Shown piece by piece: positions 53,184 through 64,000 of a stretch of 64,000 nt of DNA. The notes under the pieces are model-generated. The model saw nothing but the letters and a program-made list of their open reading frames with translations. It was not told the DNA's origin and searched no databases. The stretch covers positions 6,592,489-6,656,488 of the forward strand of contig NC_049993.1 of assembly GCF_000003815.2 (NCBI RefSeq). The letters run 5' to 3'. A program made the position numbers and the translations under genes. The stretch comes from Branchiostoma floridae. Lineage: Eukaryota > Chordata > Leptocardii > Amphioxiformes > Branchiostomatidae. How positions within the stretch are numbered: position 1 is the stretch's first letter; each line of letters begins with the position of its first letter.

Positions 53184-56100
53184 TTAGTGTCCGTATGGTA
53201 AGCCACTTTCCTCTGACGAGGGGTTGAGCATGAGCTGAGACATCATTGGTGGAAAGGTGGGGGGGAGGTTATAAGGACCGTACCCTTGGGGTATGGTATG
53301 TGGGGGTACAGGGGGTGGCGCAGGGACAGGGGGCCTGTGAGGGGTGGTGGGATCAAATCCTAGGTTCCTTAGCTCCCCTATGTTAATGGTCCTGGACTGC
53401 TGATGGTACAGGGTTGTCTGTGGCTGTTGCTGGGCGGTGGTGACCGGTTCGTTGTGAAGCTCGGGAATCCCGAGGGGCGGGGGCCTGTTCTGCTGGGCCT
53501 GGAGCTGGTCTACCATCTGTAAGGCTCGAGCATGCTGCTCCTGCAAGTCTTGAATGTTCACATCGATGGAGGAGGTCTGGGGGTACGGCCTGTTGGGCAC
53601 CTCGTCTGGAGCGCTAGACGACTCATTACTAGCGTCGCTGGCGTAATCTGCACTGAGATCATGATGAGACGGCGATGCGGACTCTTCTTGGTTGGCAAAC
53701 TCTGTGGCTGAAGGAGGCTCTGGTTGTACTGACTCCACTCCAGACATTGACGGGTACTGGTCTTCCCGTGTTGGGTAGTTCGGCCCCTTTCGGCGAGGTT
53801 TGGGCACTTGGGCGACTTCGTTCTCTCCGTGAGACTTCAGGACGTGTTCGCGGAGCTTCCCGAGTCGTGCGTGGCCCTTCCCGCACACGTGGCAGCGGTA
53901 CGGGAGGGAGTGGGTGCTCCGGTGCTGCTTCAGGGTGTGGAGCTGGCTGAACGTCTTACCGCAGACTTCACACTTGTGTTCTCGCACGGCCGAGTGTGTG
54001 CGCTGGTGAGCGTACAGACCGGAAGTTGTGGAGAAACGTGAACCGCACAGATCACAAACGTACGGTTTCTCACCTAGGGCACAGTTTGTACAAAGAGCTT
54101 TTCTCAGACAGGCATTCCATTTGTATCTGCTGTACATGTACATGTTTATGAAATTTTTGCAATCATAACATGTTTTAACTTGCCCAAACTGTAAATTCCT
54201 CATGAGGAAATAAGTTTTCTGTTATTACTCTCTAAATGCATCAACAGCTACAACAGATTTTTATTACATTTTCTTATGTTTTATAGCATTTTAAGCTTTC
54301 CCATTTGAATACTCACTGAGGAACAACTCTGCAGAGAAACTACAGTAGTACTTTAACACGTTAAAGTTATGTGCTTCTAATCTACCAGAACCTTTAGGAA
54401 ACTGTGGGGACAAGGTTATTAGTAAGAGGGCCATGCAGCTTTATTTTAGGGGAAGGGGTCTCACCTGTGTGTATCCTTTTATGCCGTTCGAGTTCCACTC
54501 GCACAAAGAAGGCCTGGGGACACTGGTCACATTTGTAGGACCGTTCCATATTATGTTTCTTGACATGGGTCAGTAGGATGGACCTGATTCGGAACTGCTT
54601 GCCACAAATCTCGCACATGTGGGGGAACTCTCCTGTGTGCATCTTACTCATGTGCATGTCATACTGGTTTCTGTGCACAAAGGTGGCGCCGCACTCGCCA
54701 CACGTGTAGGGGTGCTCCCCCGTGTGCAGCCGCAGGTGGCATTTCAGGATTTTCTTTGATTTGAGCTTTGCTCCGCACACCTCACAATCATAGCCATCTG
54801 CAAAGGAAGGGGAAAAATGTCGGGTGAGAATCACAGAACTAAAAAAACCTCTTCAACGGATTTTTGTCATATTCTGTTTTAAAATTGAAGGTACATCTAT
54901 GGAGGAAAAGAGTTGAGCTTTGGCCTCCTAGCAGCTTCTATCCAGAGTGCAGTTGTAGGCTTGGTGGTTTGTGAAAATAAATAAAAATCTTTGAATTTGA
55001 AATAGTCAGAGATGAGAGTTTATTAGTACATATGTTTTGGTCTTTGGGGGAAAAACTGGCTAGCTTTTTAATCAATGATAAAAAGATAGCTTCTCTTGCA
55101 CAAACCAGAAGGCTGGTTTTGACATCCTTGTATATTCAACACCAAATTGTGTTAAGAACCGTAAGAAGCCCCATTGACGATGAAAATGAGAGTGAGGTTG
55201 CAGAGCTGTTAGCATACACATTTTTCTTCTTCCAAAATTGTTCAGAACTCCGAAAGTCCTGGGTAGAAAGGAGGCCCAAAAAACGTTTTGTTACACCCAT
55301 GGTGATGAAAATTAACAAGAATTACAACCAAATGATCCAGAAACAAGAGGGAGTACCAGGGTTATTTATTATTGTTGAAGAACAGAAGGTGTGATGACAG
55401 AAGTTCTATAGATATCAGTTACTGCGTTAGATATGTGTAGTTAAGAACAGATTACCTGAAGTGGTTGTGAAGAAAAGCAAATTCTACAAGATAGGAATGG
55501 TTTGATTCTAACACATGGGGCACTGTAACTCTAACAAGCTGTTCAGTTGTGAGTTTGCTTTCTTAATACATGTGAATTTTTTTAGTGCTGATTATAATGT
55601 GACATCTTGTTTTGTTGAATAGCACCAAAGATCACAAACTGTGCTTGCAATTGGAATCTTGTGTAATTTGTTGGGCTTTCTCTCAGTAGAAAACATGTAT
55701 ATTGTATCAATTTGTATGTGTATAAGAAGTGAGTTCAGTAACTCAAATAACAGATTGGAACCAGTCCTCACCTGTCTGCTTAAAAAAATAATTGACAAAA
55801 AAAGAGCGAATAAGTCGCTGCAGTATCTGGCTTGTTCAAAGGAAACTGCTTAATAAGTAATGAGTATATGTATCTTATTGTGATGTATACATATTTAGAT
55901 TTGAACACATATTGCAAAATACAATCCTTAGGAAATAGTTACATTTTTGACAACATTTTCTCTTCCCACAGTAATTTACATTTCTTTTTCATGGCACAGT
56001 TGGCTCTCATCTTACAAATACACATATCATCAAGTCAGGTTGGTACAACATACATACCACAGCAACAATGATTTCCTCCCTCAGGGAAGTTTAATACTTT

Positions 56101-57892
56101 CTACCAGCTTTGGATTTGTTTCCAAGAGTGTTTGAACTAGAATAGCTCAAAGAATATGACTGGACTGTAACTGGCTAGAATATTGGCAATCACAAAAAGT
56201 AGTTGTCTTATGTTATGGCAAGCCTCCAGCATCAGGGCAATGTAAACTTGGATCCATAAACCAATCAGACATATCAGGCAGATTACCTGAACCCTCTTGT
56301 TTCTTTGCAGCCTCCTCTGCAAGAGACGCGGCGATTGGCGTTCCGGTGAGCGTGGACATCCTCGACCTCTCGTGTACGCCCATGTGGCGCTTTAACTTCC
56401 ACTTGTCCTTGAAGACTTTGTCGCAAATCTCACACTTCTTCTCATCCTTCTTGACATGGCTGGACATGTGGCCATACAAGGCAAAGTGCTGCTGGAAGGA
56501 CTTCTTGCAAAGCTTGCATCGGAAGGGATACTCTTCATTGGTGTGGGTGTTGTGCACATGCTGCATCAAGTCAGTCAGTTCTTGGAAATCCGTGTTGCAA
56601 ACACTGCATTCGTACGGATTCCCGTCCATTTGTATCTTTTTCATCTGTAAGGTGGAGATTTTTTCCATCTGGCGGTTTACGGCGGGGTTGGACTTTCTCG
56701 GCGTGGATACCCGGGTGTGGGTGACTTTGTGTTTACTCAACTTCCACTGGTCGGAGTACTGCTTTCTACAATGTTCACATTCGTATGGCGGCCCACCTAA
56801 GTGCTTTTTCAGATGGGTGTGTAGGGCAACTGACTCATTAAAACACTGTCCACACACTTTACAGCGACAGAGCGCCTCTGTTTCTTCCTCATGTAATTCC
56901 TTCATGTGGTGGGCCAACAGGGTGTGCACAGCAAAGCCAGTGTCACACTTACTGCACTCAAATGGAAGGGTGGACTCGATCTCGTGCTGTTTCTCGTGTC
57001 GCTGCATGTGTCCGAACTGAACAAACTTCGTCCCGCAGATCTTGCAGCCGAACGGCTTGACCTTGCTGTGCGATCTGACGTGCTGCTTCAGGTTGTGTAG
57101 GTTGGAACAGATCTTCCCGCAGACTTCGCACGCCAACGATCCTTCCTCCAAGCCAGTTGTGTTCGAAAAGCTCACATCAGACGCACTTTCTTCCCCACTT
57201 TCATCTACCTTCTGCCTTTTCAAGGAAGGCATTTTGATTTTCAATGGAGCCACTTTTCTTTCATCTCCACCTTCTCCACCACTATGTATCTTTCTCTTTG
57301 AGTGTCCTTCTTCTAGTCCGAAGCTTGAATGAGAGCCGGGAAGTTCATAATCTTCATCATCATCATCATCGTTATCCTGTTGGCCATCTGTCGACACGCT
57401 GTCGTCTAGTTGTCCTTCATTCCCCAACACGTCCCACTTTTCCTCATCACAGTCACTGAAACTCTTACTGTGCTCACTCTTATCCTCCCCTGGCCTCTCC
57501 TGCTTGTTCAACTTGTGGAGAAACTTTGAACAGACTTCCGAAACAGAGGTGACCTTGAGAAGCTGTGCTGCCTCCAACACCGATCCAACGTTGTCGGGGT
57601 TCAAGTCCAGACTCGAGGTGTATGTGTGTTCCAGTATCTGACTGAACCCCTCGGCTGTGATGTCTGTGATTTCAACATATTGCATGCTACTGACCTCCTT
57701 CCTGGTGAACACGGAGTTAAAGTAGCTACTACAGGCAGCAAGAACTGCCCGGTGTGCCCGGAAACGCTGCCCGTTAACCAGGATGGTGACGTCACAGAGC
57801 GAGTCTTCGATGCGTTGTTGGTTCAGGTTGTGTAAGATGGCTTTGCTGTGACCCCTGGACTCATGTCTGTACAGTCCTGATGTGGATGCCAT
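53184..57892 (-). CDS. BTB/C2H2 zinc-finger protein B (tandem paralogue of A)
   Basis: Three coding exons: 56287-57892 (exon continues to 57900), 54465-54797 and 53184-54073. They total 2829 nt, 942 aa. The BTB domain (LCDVTILVNGQRFRAHRAVL, then AACSSYFNSVFTRKEV) spans about residues 14-130. An acidic region follows, with a run of five to six Asp near 180. There are 15 C2H2 fingers: eight in the first exon, four in the second and three in the last. A Pro/Gln-rich tail carries SRTINIGELRNLG and MSQLMLNPSSEE. Both introns sit in phase 1, the second in the HTGE linker between fingers, a position shared with gene A. The rest of the gene lacks the introns of A, which suggests intron loss. Upstream, a non-coding exon ends at 58779. 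Role as for A, probably a nuclear DNA-binding regulator; targets unknown. Confidence 0.92.
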
Positions 57893-58778
57893 GGTAGCCT
57901 GTAAAATGAAAGTTCAAAGTTCATTTAAAATCTTTCTGTGTTTCCTTGTGGAACGCTACTTTCAGTCAAGCTAACGAAAGTGGAGACTGTTACTTACTAA
58001 ACAATATATGTAGCAGAGCATAATCTAATTTGCTGGTTGTCATCATACACGGCCGTGTGGCGTGTTGGGTACACGGTACCGTACACCCGATCCCTCGATC
58101 TCGGAAGCAACGCGTAGTCCGGACAGTTATTAAGTGGGAGACCACCTAAAGAGGACCAGATGCTGTAGCCGTACCAAAAATTCCGAAATCGTCTTCCGGG
58201 AGGAACGTAAAATGGGGGTCCCGTGCTCAAGGAGGAGCCTTGACCATGTAAATCAGCCTCATTACCAACTTTTAACCTAAGCAAATATGACTGCTATTGA
58301 AATACATGTAGTTTAATTATCACTGTTGCTCCATATTTAACAAAACCCCGAAGGTTTGGTCAGCTGTTTGTATGACGCCCACTTTGGCCTTCGCCCAAGA
58401 GGTGTCGCCAAAAATATGGTAATCTCCTTAGTAGCTCCTTTCCTACGATACGCCCCTTGTGGGACAAATATGTTACTCCAAAACAACTCTAACCCTCCTG
58501 TCTCTATGTTAGGAAGTGGTGGCTATGTTCCTTACACTTGACAAACTTGCGATCTAGATAATCTCATAAAATAATCGAAAAGAAACGTCTCGCAAAGATC
58601 GTCGAGGCAAACAAAGAAAAATGTCCGCCAACGCCCCACACTGGCCCTGAACCCCCGACAACGTCACGGCGCTTTCGGGGGCAATTCGACGGAGTTGTCT
58701 GACAGTCGCCCCCGAACACAGTCCCGATATCTACCCCTCGCCCGTCTGCCGTACATCGAGACCTCAACACGTCCTTAC

Positions 58779-58860
58779 CTCGTCCCGGTGAAACTGTTGT
58801 TCCTCAACCCCCAGCTGCATATCCGGCCAACATGGCTCCGACCCCCTGCGATGGATTAGC
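58779..58860 (-). other. BTB-ZF B non-coding first exon with a short uORF
   Basis: A CGGGACGAG|GTAAGG donor at 58778/58779 can join to the TTTACAG|GCTACC acceptor at 57900, just upstream of the start codon. The 5' limit is a guess. On the minus strand an ATG at 58833 opens nine codons and stops at 58804, a possible upstream open frame if transcription starts before it. Confidence 0.5.
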
Positions 58861-60069
58861 TGGGGATTTAAAATGAATGATGCCGGAGGTCAAAGGTAAG
58901 AGTTGGGCGAGTCCAATCACAGAGGGGAGGCAAAAGTTGTACTCAAAGTAAACATGAAAGTAGCTTTGGATCCAACAAACATGTGTACTATGCCCCTCAC
59001 TTCATAAAGTGAAGAATTTATATAAAATACATGTACTTATCAATATTTGTCTTTCTAATATTAATTTTTCAAATGTACCATCACTCATCAGCAAACTTGG
59101 TCGCTCTGAAATCTGTCTTTTTTAGCCATTGCTTTCTTAGAGAGTTTGGTTTACATCGTCCCTATTAAGAAAACTGCTCCAGGAAAACTGGATCATGATT
59201 TTCTTGCTATGATCAAAAGCGTTTTCCAAAAAAACAACAAACTCTTGTCACTAAATACTGATCATGTTAAATGCTTCGTCCTTTCACAGAGTAAAAAGGC
59301 AATAAAAGGTATCTTAGCAAGCTCTTTTCATTGCAGTGTTACATTGCATTTGGCACATAAAAAAATACAATTGGTAAGCAAAATTGCTATATCCTGTTTT
59401 AGGATGAATAAGACATGCCTGCACAAGTAGAGATGTTCTTTTGCAAAGGTATGCCAAAGAATCAGAATAATTCCTTAACCTGTACTTGCACTGAAACCTG
59501 CTGCTCAGTAAATACACAAAAGGACACCAGTCAGGCACAATGCTTGCAGGATTCCTCTTCATAAAAATAATTTTTCATTTCATCAAATACTGGACATTGC
59601 AATGCTGTAGTAGATTAAATAGCACCATTAATGCTAAAAAAACTATGGCCTCCTTCAGTCAATATTAATCATGGTAAAATCCTAATTGATATCAGCCCTA
59701 CAAGTTCCCAATGGCTAAACAGTCCTATAACGTTACAAAAATGACAGTCTCTGCCACATATGGAACACCTGTAAGCTTACTCAGTTCTGTTGTAGAGTTC
59801 TAGAAACTAAGGATATAATAATTACTTGTTCACATACCGTATACATTGAAACAAGATATCTGAGAAAAGATTGTGAGCTACATTGCTTATAGGATACTAG
59901 TACATGTACAAGTATTACACAAAATCCTGCGTGACCTGGCTAGGGAAAGAAGAACCTGGAGGCAACTCTCTATCTTCATGTCTACCTTCTCCCCCCAACG
60001 ACCTGGAGGTCAAGGGACTAGGTAGGTAGGTAGGTAGGTAGGTAAACTTGGGTTAAAGTCCAATGTTGA
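58861..60069. other. intergenic between BTB-ZF B and TTC4
   Basis: The first part is the probable promoter of BTB-ZF B. The rest is AT-rich. A TAGG tetranucleotide run (about 60020-60044) lies just past the TTC4 stop. No other gene was recognised. Confidence 0.45.
60020..60044. repeat. (TAGG)n microsatellite
   Basis: About six TAGG units lie about 25 bp past the TTC4 stop codon, likely in its 3' UTR. Confidence 0.85.
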
Positions 60070-63000
60070 TCAGCTGACAGCAGCAGCCGTAGCTTTCCTG
60101 AGGTACTCCTCTGTAAACCTGCAGGCCTTGGGGAGGAGTATGAAGGACGGCGTGCCAGCAAGGACTCTGTACCTATGGCAGGAAAACACAAGATAAACAA
60201 TAAAGAACTATTACCATAGCAATAAACAATACAGCAGAGGTTTCCCTTTGTCTTTTCTAGTGTAGCTTACATACTTACAACATCCAATTGAAAATAAAAC
60301 TTCTAGGAGGAGAAATGTCACTAGATTGTACATGCATCCAATTATCAGCTTCCTTTTCATCATTAATTATCTATATAAGTGTTTTTAAATGGCAACTTGC
60401 TTATAATACTTGGGGAAGGCCTCTGGCTGACACTATATCTTATGAACAGTTTCTATCAGTCATTGTCCTGGCTTAAGCTACTTTAATGATTGACAAGGTC
60501 AGTCACCTTGGATCTGAAAGAATGTCCTTTAGCATCATCTCAGGGGTCACCTTGTGAAGTTTACTTTTCGATGTTTCCTCAAAGTACACCTGTACAAGGA
60601 ACAAGAACATCACAAAATGACAAAGTAATGTCATCTTGCATGTGAAGTTTGCTATATAACAACTAGTACATTAAAGTTGTGAAACAATTTCTGTATTCCA
60701 AATGAGTAGCTGCTGACCTCAATATTGTCAGGTTTATATTTTCCTTCCACATCCCACGGTGCTTGCTCACTTCCAAACATCGCATCAAGATGATCAGCTA
60801 GTCTGTGAAACAAAAAAAGTTGGCCGTTGAATCAAGTTAACCTCAAAGAAGATTATGAGACTTATAAGCCACTACACGTCAAAGTTACCGGTACCCTAGA
60901 CATGCGTCAGTAGCTGTTAAAACTGTGCAAAGATGCCTTCTGTTTTCTTAACACCACTTCGTTTATAGAGGATTTTTCTTACCAGTATTTAAGACAGTTT
61001 GCTTGTTTGTATGGACTAAGAATTACCTTGACTCCTCGTGGAACTCCTGAATAAAATCCGTCTCCATGTATTCTGGGTACATAAACATCACAGGCCACAC
61101 CAAACAGTCATTCTCATCTAAGCACACCTGCAAGGTACAAGAAAAAAATATGTTAATCTAGACTTGGCATTTCATGATGAACATTACTTCAAACACAAAA
61201 TTAGATACTTACAGAACTTTCATCCAACCCAGAGAATGATCCATGGATCACTGCTTCAAACATGTGAATTTGAGGACATATGACCCAGTGGTTGACCACT
61301 AGAAGTCTGTACAGCATTACTCAATGACTCAATGTGTGTGTGTGTATGTGTGCGTGTGTGTGTGTGTCTGTCTGTGTGTAACAGAGGCAAAGGCTACAGC
61401 TCAATGACCTGGATGTCAGACTTGCTAGCTTCAGTCTGCTCCCACTGACCACCAGGGTAGTGACCAGCGGGAGTGGACTAAACTAACAAGTCTGGCATCC
61501 CGGCTAACAGCTCAGTTATCTGACCTTTGCCCCAGTGCTGGGGAAGGAAGCCTCCAGGCTGGCCAGCTGAAGCCTGTCCATGGATTCTGCCACATCGTCC
61601 TCGTCACTGGAGTCAGGGCTGTCTGGCATCTGGAGCCGGATGCCTCGAGACTGGAACAGTTGTCATTGATCAGCAAAGAGACTCTTTTAATACAACCACA
61701 GCTTTATTTCCACCAACATTTCGGTGACCGTCTGTCACCTTCATCAGGACAATTCTGACTAGTTCACATTGTACTGTAGCAATAAGTATTGCAGTCATTA
61801 TTGCCCTGAGGAAGGTGACAGGCAGTTGAATAACTCCTTGGATGTGAACAAAGGACTTTGATACTCAACTGTCATTTATATCAAGTATAGGTTGGTGCAA
61901 ATACACATGAAGCTTAAACAAGACAAACCCATTGTGTCAGTCTTATACCATTAATTCTGAACCAACCAATATTTAGAATTTTTAGATGCATGTTATCTGG
62001 TAAAGTGGTAGAATTTATCTAAGAGTGTGACATAGTGTATGATACAGCATTCTAGACAGCAGTATTTGCATAGTTTTGTAATGACAACTGTTACAGACGT
62101 TTATCTGTAGTCAAAGTTGCCAAGAAATTAACAAAAAGATTTTCCCTACCTTAATAGCTTGAAGCAGTCTATTGTGTTGAGCTTTTTGCTTTTTCTCCTG
62201 TGCTTGAGCTTTTCTCCTGTCCTTCTCTTGACTTCTCTGATAAAACATGAAAAAAAAAAAAAGATGAAAAAAGAATGATTCAATATGAGTGTAATGTTTA
62301 CTTGACAGTCATGCTTGTTCAATACAACCCCAAACTGGACCCACGTTAAATGACACAACACAGAGCTTTCTGCTTTGTTTCATACCTTCAGTTTATCTGC
62401 CTTTGCTCTAAGCTGCTGGATGGTCTTGTCCTCTGGAGTCAAGTAATATTGTTAAGGAATTCATTATTTGTTGAAATGTAATAATCTGTATCACAACAGC
62501 AATGATGGTTACTTTATTAAAACAAACTTTGTCCAGATCTTCATCCCCATGTAGCAGTAAAGGATATTCTGAGGAGTTCATCACACCACGACACAGCATC
62601 AGCAAACAGCTTCAACTCCATACAACACAAGGCTCCTGTGGAGAATCAACAACACAGTCACATGGCATGGCATCATAAAGTAGCTTATCCTGTTTTCTTT
62701 TATAGAGGATGGCCAATATGGTTTAAAGTACAGCGTATTCTTCAATATACTGAAAAGAAGTGGATAGCTATCTTTGTATGACATGTCTTTATACAACAAA
62801 TGATTACAACACATGTCTGATTCAGGTAGGAAATGATCGGAAGCGTCGACCTCATGGTCAAGAAGGGACATCACCAACCCAGTTGAACCCACCCTGGCAT
62901 TGAAAGACTTTGAGAACTTACTTGGCAAAAGAGCTGACAATGGTTTTCCATAAGTGTGATTTACTCACCCCGATTCAAAGCTTTGACATGGTCAGGCTTT

Positions 63001-63480
63001 AGTTCTTTTGCTTTGGTGACATCACCAAGGGCAGTCCTGTTGTTACCTACAAATAATATTGGAACATTCAAGATAAAAGTATTAGTGACTGAGGAATGGA
63101 AAATAATGATGAATAGAACAGTGAGAGGAAGTTTCTGTATTTGATCAACCATTGTTACATCCCTGACCTTACAGCTTTGCAGGCACACATAGGAAACTAA
63201 CAATATTTAACAGAAGGACTTGTCACACCAAATCCTACATATCTAACTCCAAATGTAGGTTAAGGTCGTTCAATGAGGAGACGTGAAACATTTCTTTTAT
63301 GCTGGATAGTTCCCCTACCTAGACGGAAGTGTGCTGCAGCCCTATTGGTCAGTAGGATGGCATTAACCTCAGGTTTCTCACACTTCTGTTGGAGGCCGAT
63401 GGTGTAGGCGATGGTTGCTTTCTTGTACAGCTTCAGCTTGAAGTAATGGTTACCTTCATCCTTGTACTGTATGGCTTTTT
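60070..63480 (-). CDS. TTC4: tetratricopeptide repeat protein 4 (3' ten exons)
   Basis: Exons 5' to 3': 63319-63480, 62969-63046, 62568-62635, 62386-62442, 62150-62236, 61525-61650, 61027-61127, 60718-60802, 60507-60589 and 60070-60172. They give 315 complete codons plus stop; vertebrate TTC4 is about 387 aa, so the N-terminus lies right of the window. It is a TPR co-chaperone of Hsp90 and Hsp70 (yeast Cns1, fly Dpit47). The TPR region has YKDEGNHYFKLKLYKKA and LLTNRAAAHFRLG; then DVTKAKELKPDHVKALNRG and MELKLFADAVSWCDE. A charged helix follows, then the C-terminal wheel domain with VWPVMFMYPEYMETDF, APWDVEGKYKPDNIEVYFEE and YRVLAGTPSF. Nine of the ten exons join by GT-AG introns. The intron at 62443-62567 is AT-AC of the U12 type. 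Confidence 0.93.
61330..61380. repeat. (TG)n microsatellite in a TTC4 intron
   Basis: An imperfect TG/GT run of about 45 bp lies between TTC4 exons 61525-61650 and 61027-61127. Confidence 0.85.
61705..61760 (-). repeat. retroelement end with hammerhead-like core in a TTC4 intron
   Basis: On the minus strand CCTGATGAAGGTGAC, loop AGACG, GTCACCGAAATGTTGG forms a strong six-pair hairpin between CTGATGA and GAAA. The pattern is common at ends of Penelope-like or related retroelements. Confidence 0.5.
62443..62567 (-). other. U12-type AT-AC intron in TTC4
   Basis: The 125-nt intron starts ATATCCTTT (the full U12 donor consensus) right after a CTC AGA codon pair. It has a TTCCTTAAC branch site (62451-62459), about 10 nt from its TTAC end. 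Joining gives WCDELLR-LTPEDKTIQQ in frame. The upstream exon has no in-frame GT donor before a stop codon, so a GT-AG reading fails. Confidence 0.9.
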
Positions 63481-63879
63481 CTGAAAATAAGAACAGAAAG
63501 ACTCAAACATACATATAATGAAAAAGCAGCACAGCTATTTATAGAAATTCCCATAGCTCTTATTGACAAGCTCAATGGAAAGTGGACTATGGTTTGATGT
63601 TCTATGTTTAATATGGTTTTCATTTGCTCCACATAGCTGGTAAATTCCCTTCAGGTGTAACACACCAGTTTTGTACAGTAAGTACAAGCTACAACGTGAG
63701 ATCAGACTTTGGTCAGCTTTGATCCCCTCACACCTTGATGGTACACTAGACTTTTTAAGTGTGGTGTGTTTTCTAAGGTGTGACTCTCCCCAAACATTGG
63801 ACCTCCAGCTTAACATCCCACCCAAAAGGAAGTCCCTAACACAGGTATAAAGTGCCTTTGTTTCCCAAGGGTATAACAA

Positions 63880-63945
63880 TGGGGCCTGCTTGGGATTTGA
63901 ACTTTTAGATTCTAAGTCAACAACCCTAACCACAAGACCACCTGA
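63880..63945 (-). mobile_element. tRNA-derived SINE head
   Basis: On the minus strand GTGGTTAGGGTTGTTGACTT is followed by AAAGTTCAAATCCCA, giving A-box- and B-box-like motifs with tRNA-like spacing. It lies in the TTC4 intron or 5' flank. Confidence 0.5.
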
Positions 63946-64000
63946 AACCTTAATGTCTTGCCGAATTATTTTTTGTTGTTTTTGTTTATCCCTGTGATAT

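Noticed and set aside
55032-55394. 120-codon plus-strand frame in a BTB-ZF B intron
   Set aside because: AT-rich, no recognised domain, no splice partners; likely chance.
59146-59430. 94-codon plus-strand frame between BTB-ZF B and TTC4
   Set aside because: No domain or conserved motif recognised; composition is typical of the surrounding AT-rich DNA.
62408-62605. reading TTC4 through 62568 into SEYPLLLHGDEDLDK
   Set aside because: This is another frame of the exon and the AT-AC intron; the U12 junction restores the conserved TTC4 sequence.

Overview
The window is nuclear DNA of an intron-rich animal, most likely a cephalochordate (amphioxus, Branchiostoma). This is inferred from proteins that match vertebrate orthologues exon by exon, short GT-AG introns, and a very dense load of small inverted-repeat transposons, many with intact target-site duplications. 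No species assignment was possible without a database.

Layout. 1-7900: no confirmed gene, but several transposons: a pogo-like TA element, a hAT element with 8-bp duplications, and a hAT relic split by a TA element. A possible minus-strand first exon lies near 6570 and a LINE 3' fragment near 7400. 7921-16213 (minus): FGGY carbohydrate kinase, complete in 15 exons, 550 aa. 16214-16764: a 551-bp divergent promoter. 16765-25495 (plus): SPTLC1, the LCB1 subunit of serine palmitoyltransferase, complete in 15 exons, 474 aa. 25496-31605: repeat-rich intergenic DNA. 31606-42248 (minus): a BTB/C2H2 zinc-finger gene (here BTB-ZF A), about 831 aa. 42250-53183: intergenic DNA full of MITEs and minisatellites. 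53184-57892 (minus, 5' UTR exon near 58800): its tandem paralogue BTB-ZF B, 942 aa. 60070-63480 (minus): the 3' ten coding exons of TTC4, an Hsp90/Hsp70 co-chaperone; its 5' end lies outside the window.

Main discoveries. (1) BTB-ZF A carries two tandem 68-nt exons, each encoding one alternative C2H2 finger. Their phases make them strictly mutually exclusive: including both gives an in-frame stop and skipping both shifts the frame. Only 63 nt separate them. (2) TTC4 contains a U12-type AT-AC intron with a full ATATCCTTT donor and a TTCCTTAAC branch site; without it the exon has no usable donor. (3) The two BTB-ZF paralogues share an unfamiliar C-terminal motif (SRTI-x2-EL-x2-LG ... QLM-x-NPS) but differ greatly in intron number (about 14 coding exons versus 3). 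(4) Several repeats share a hammerhead-like core, CTGAYGAA-hairpin-GAAACG, typical of some retroelements.

Exon coordinates were read by eye from splice signals, frame and similarity to remembered family members. The coding lengths of all full genes sum to whole codons, which supports the models. Transposon class calls rest on terminal repeats and target-site duplications only.
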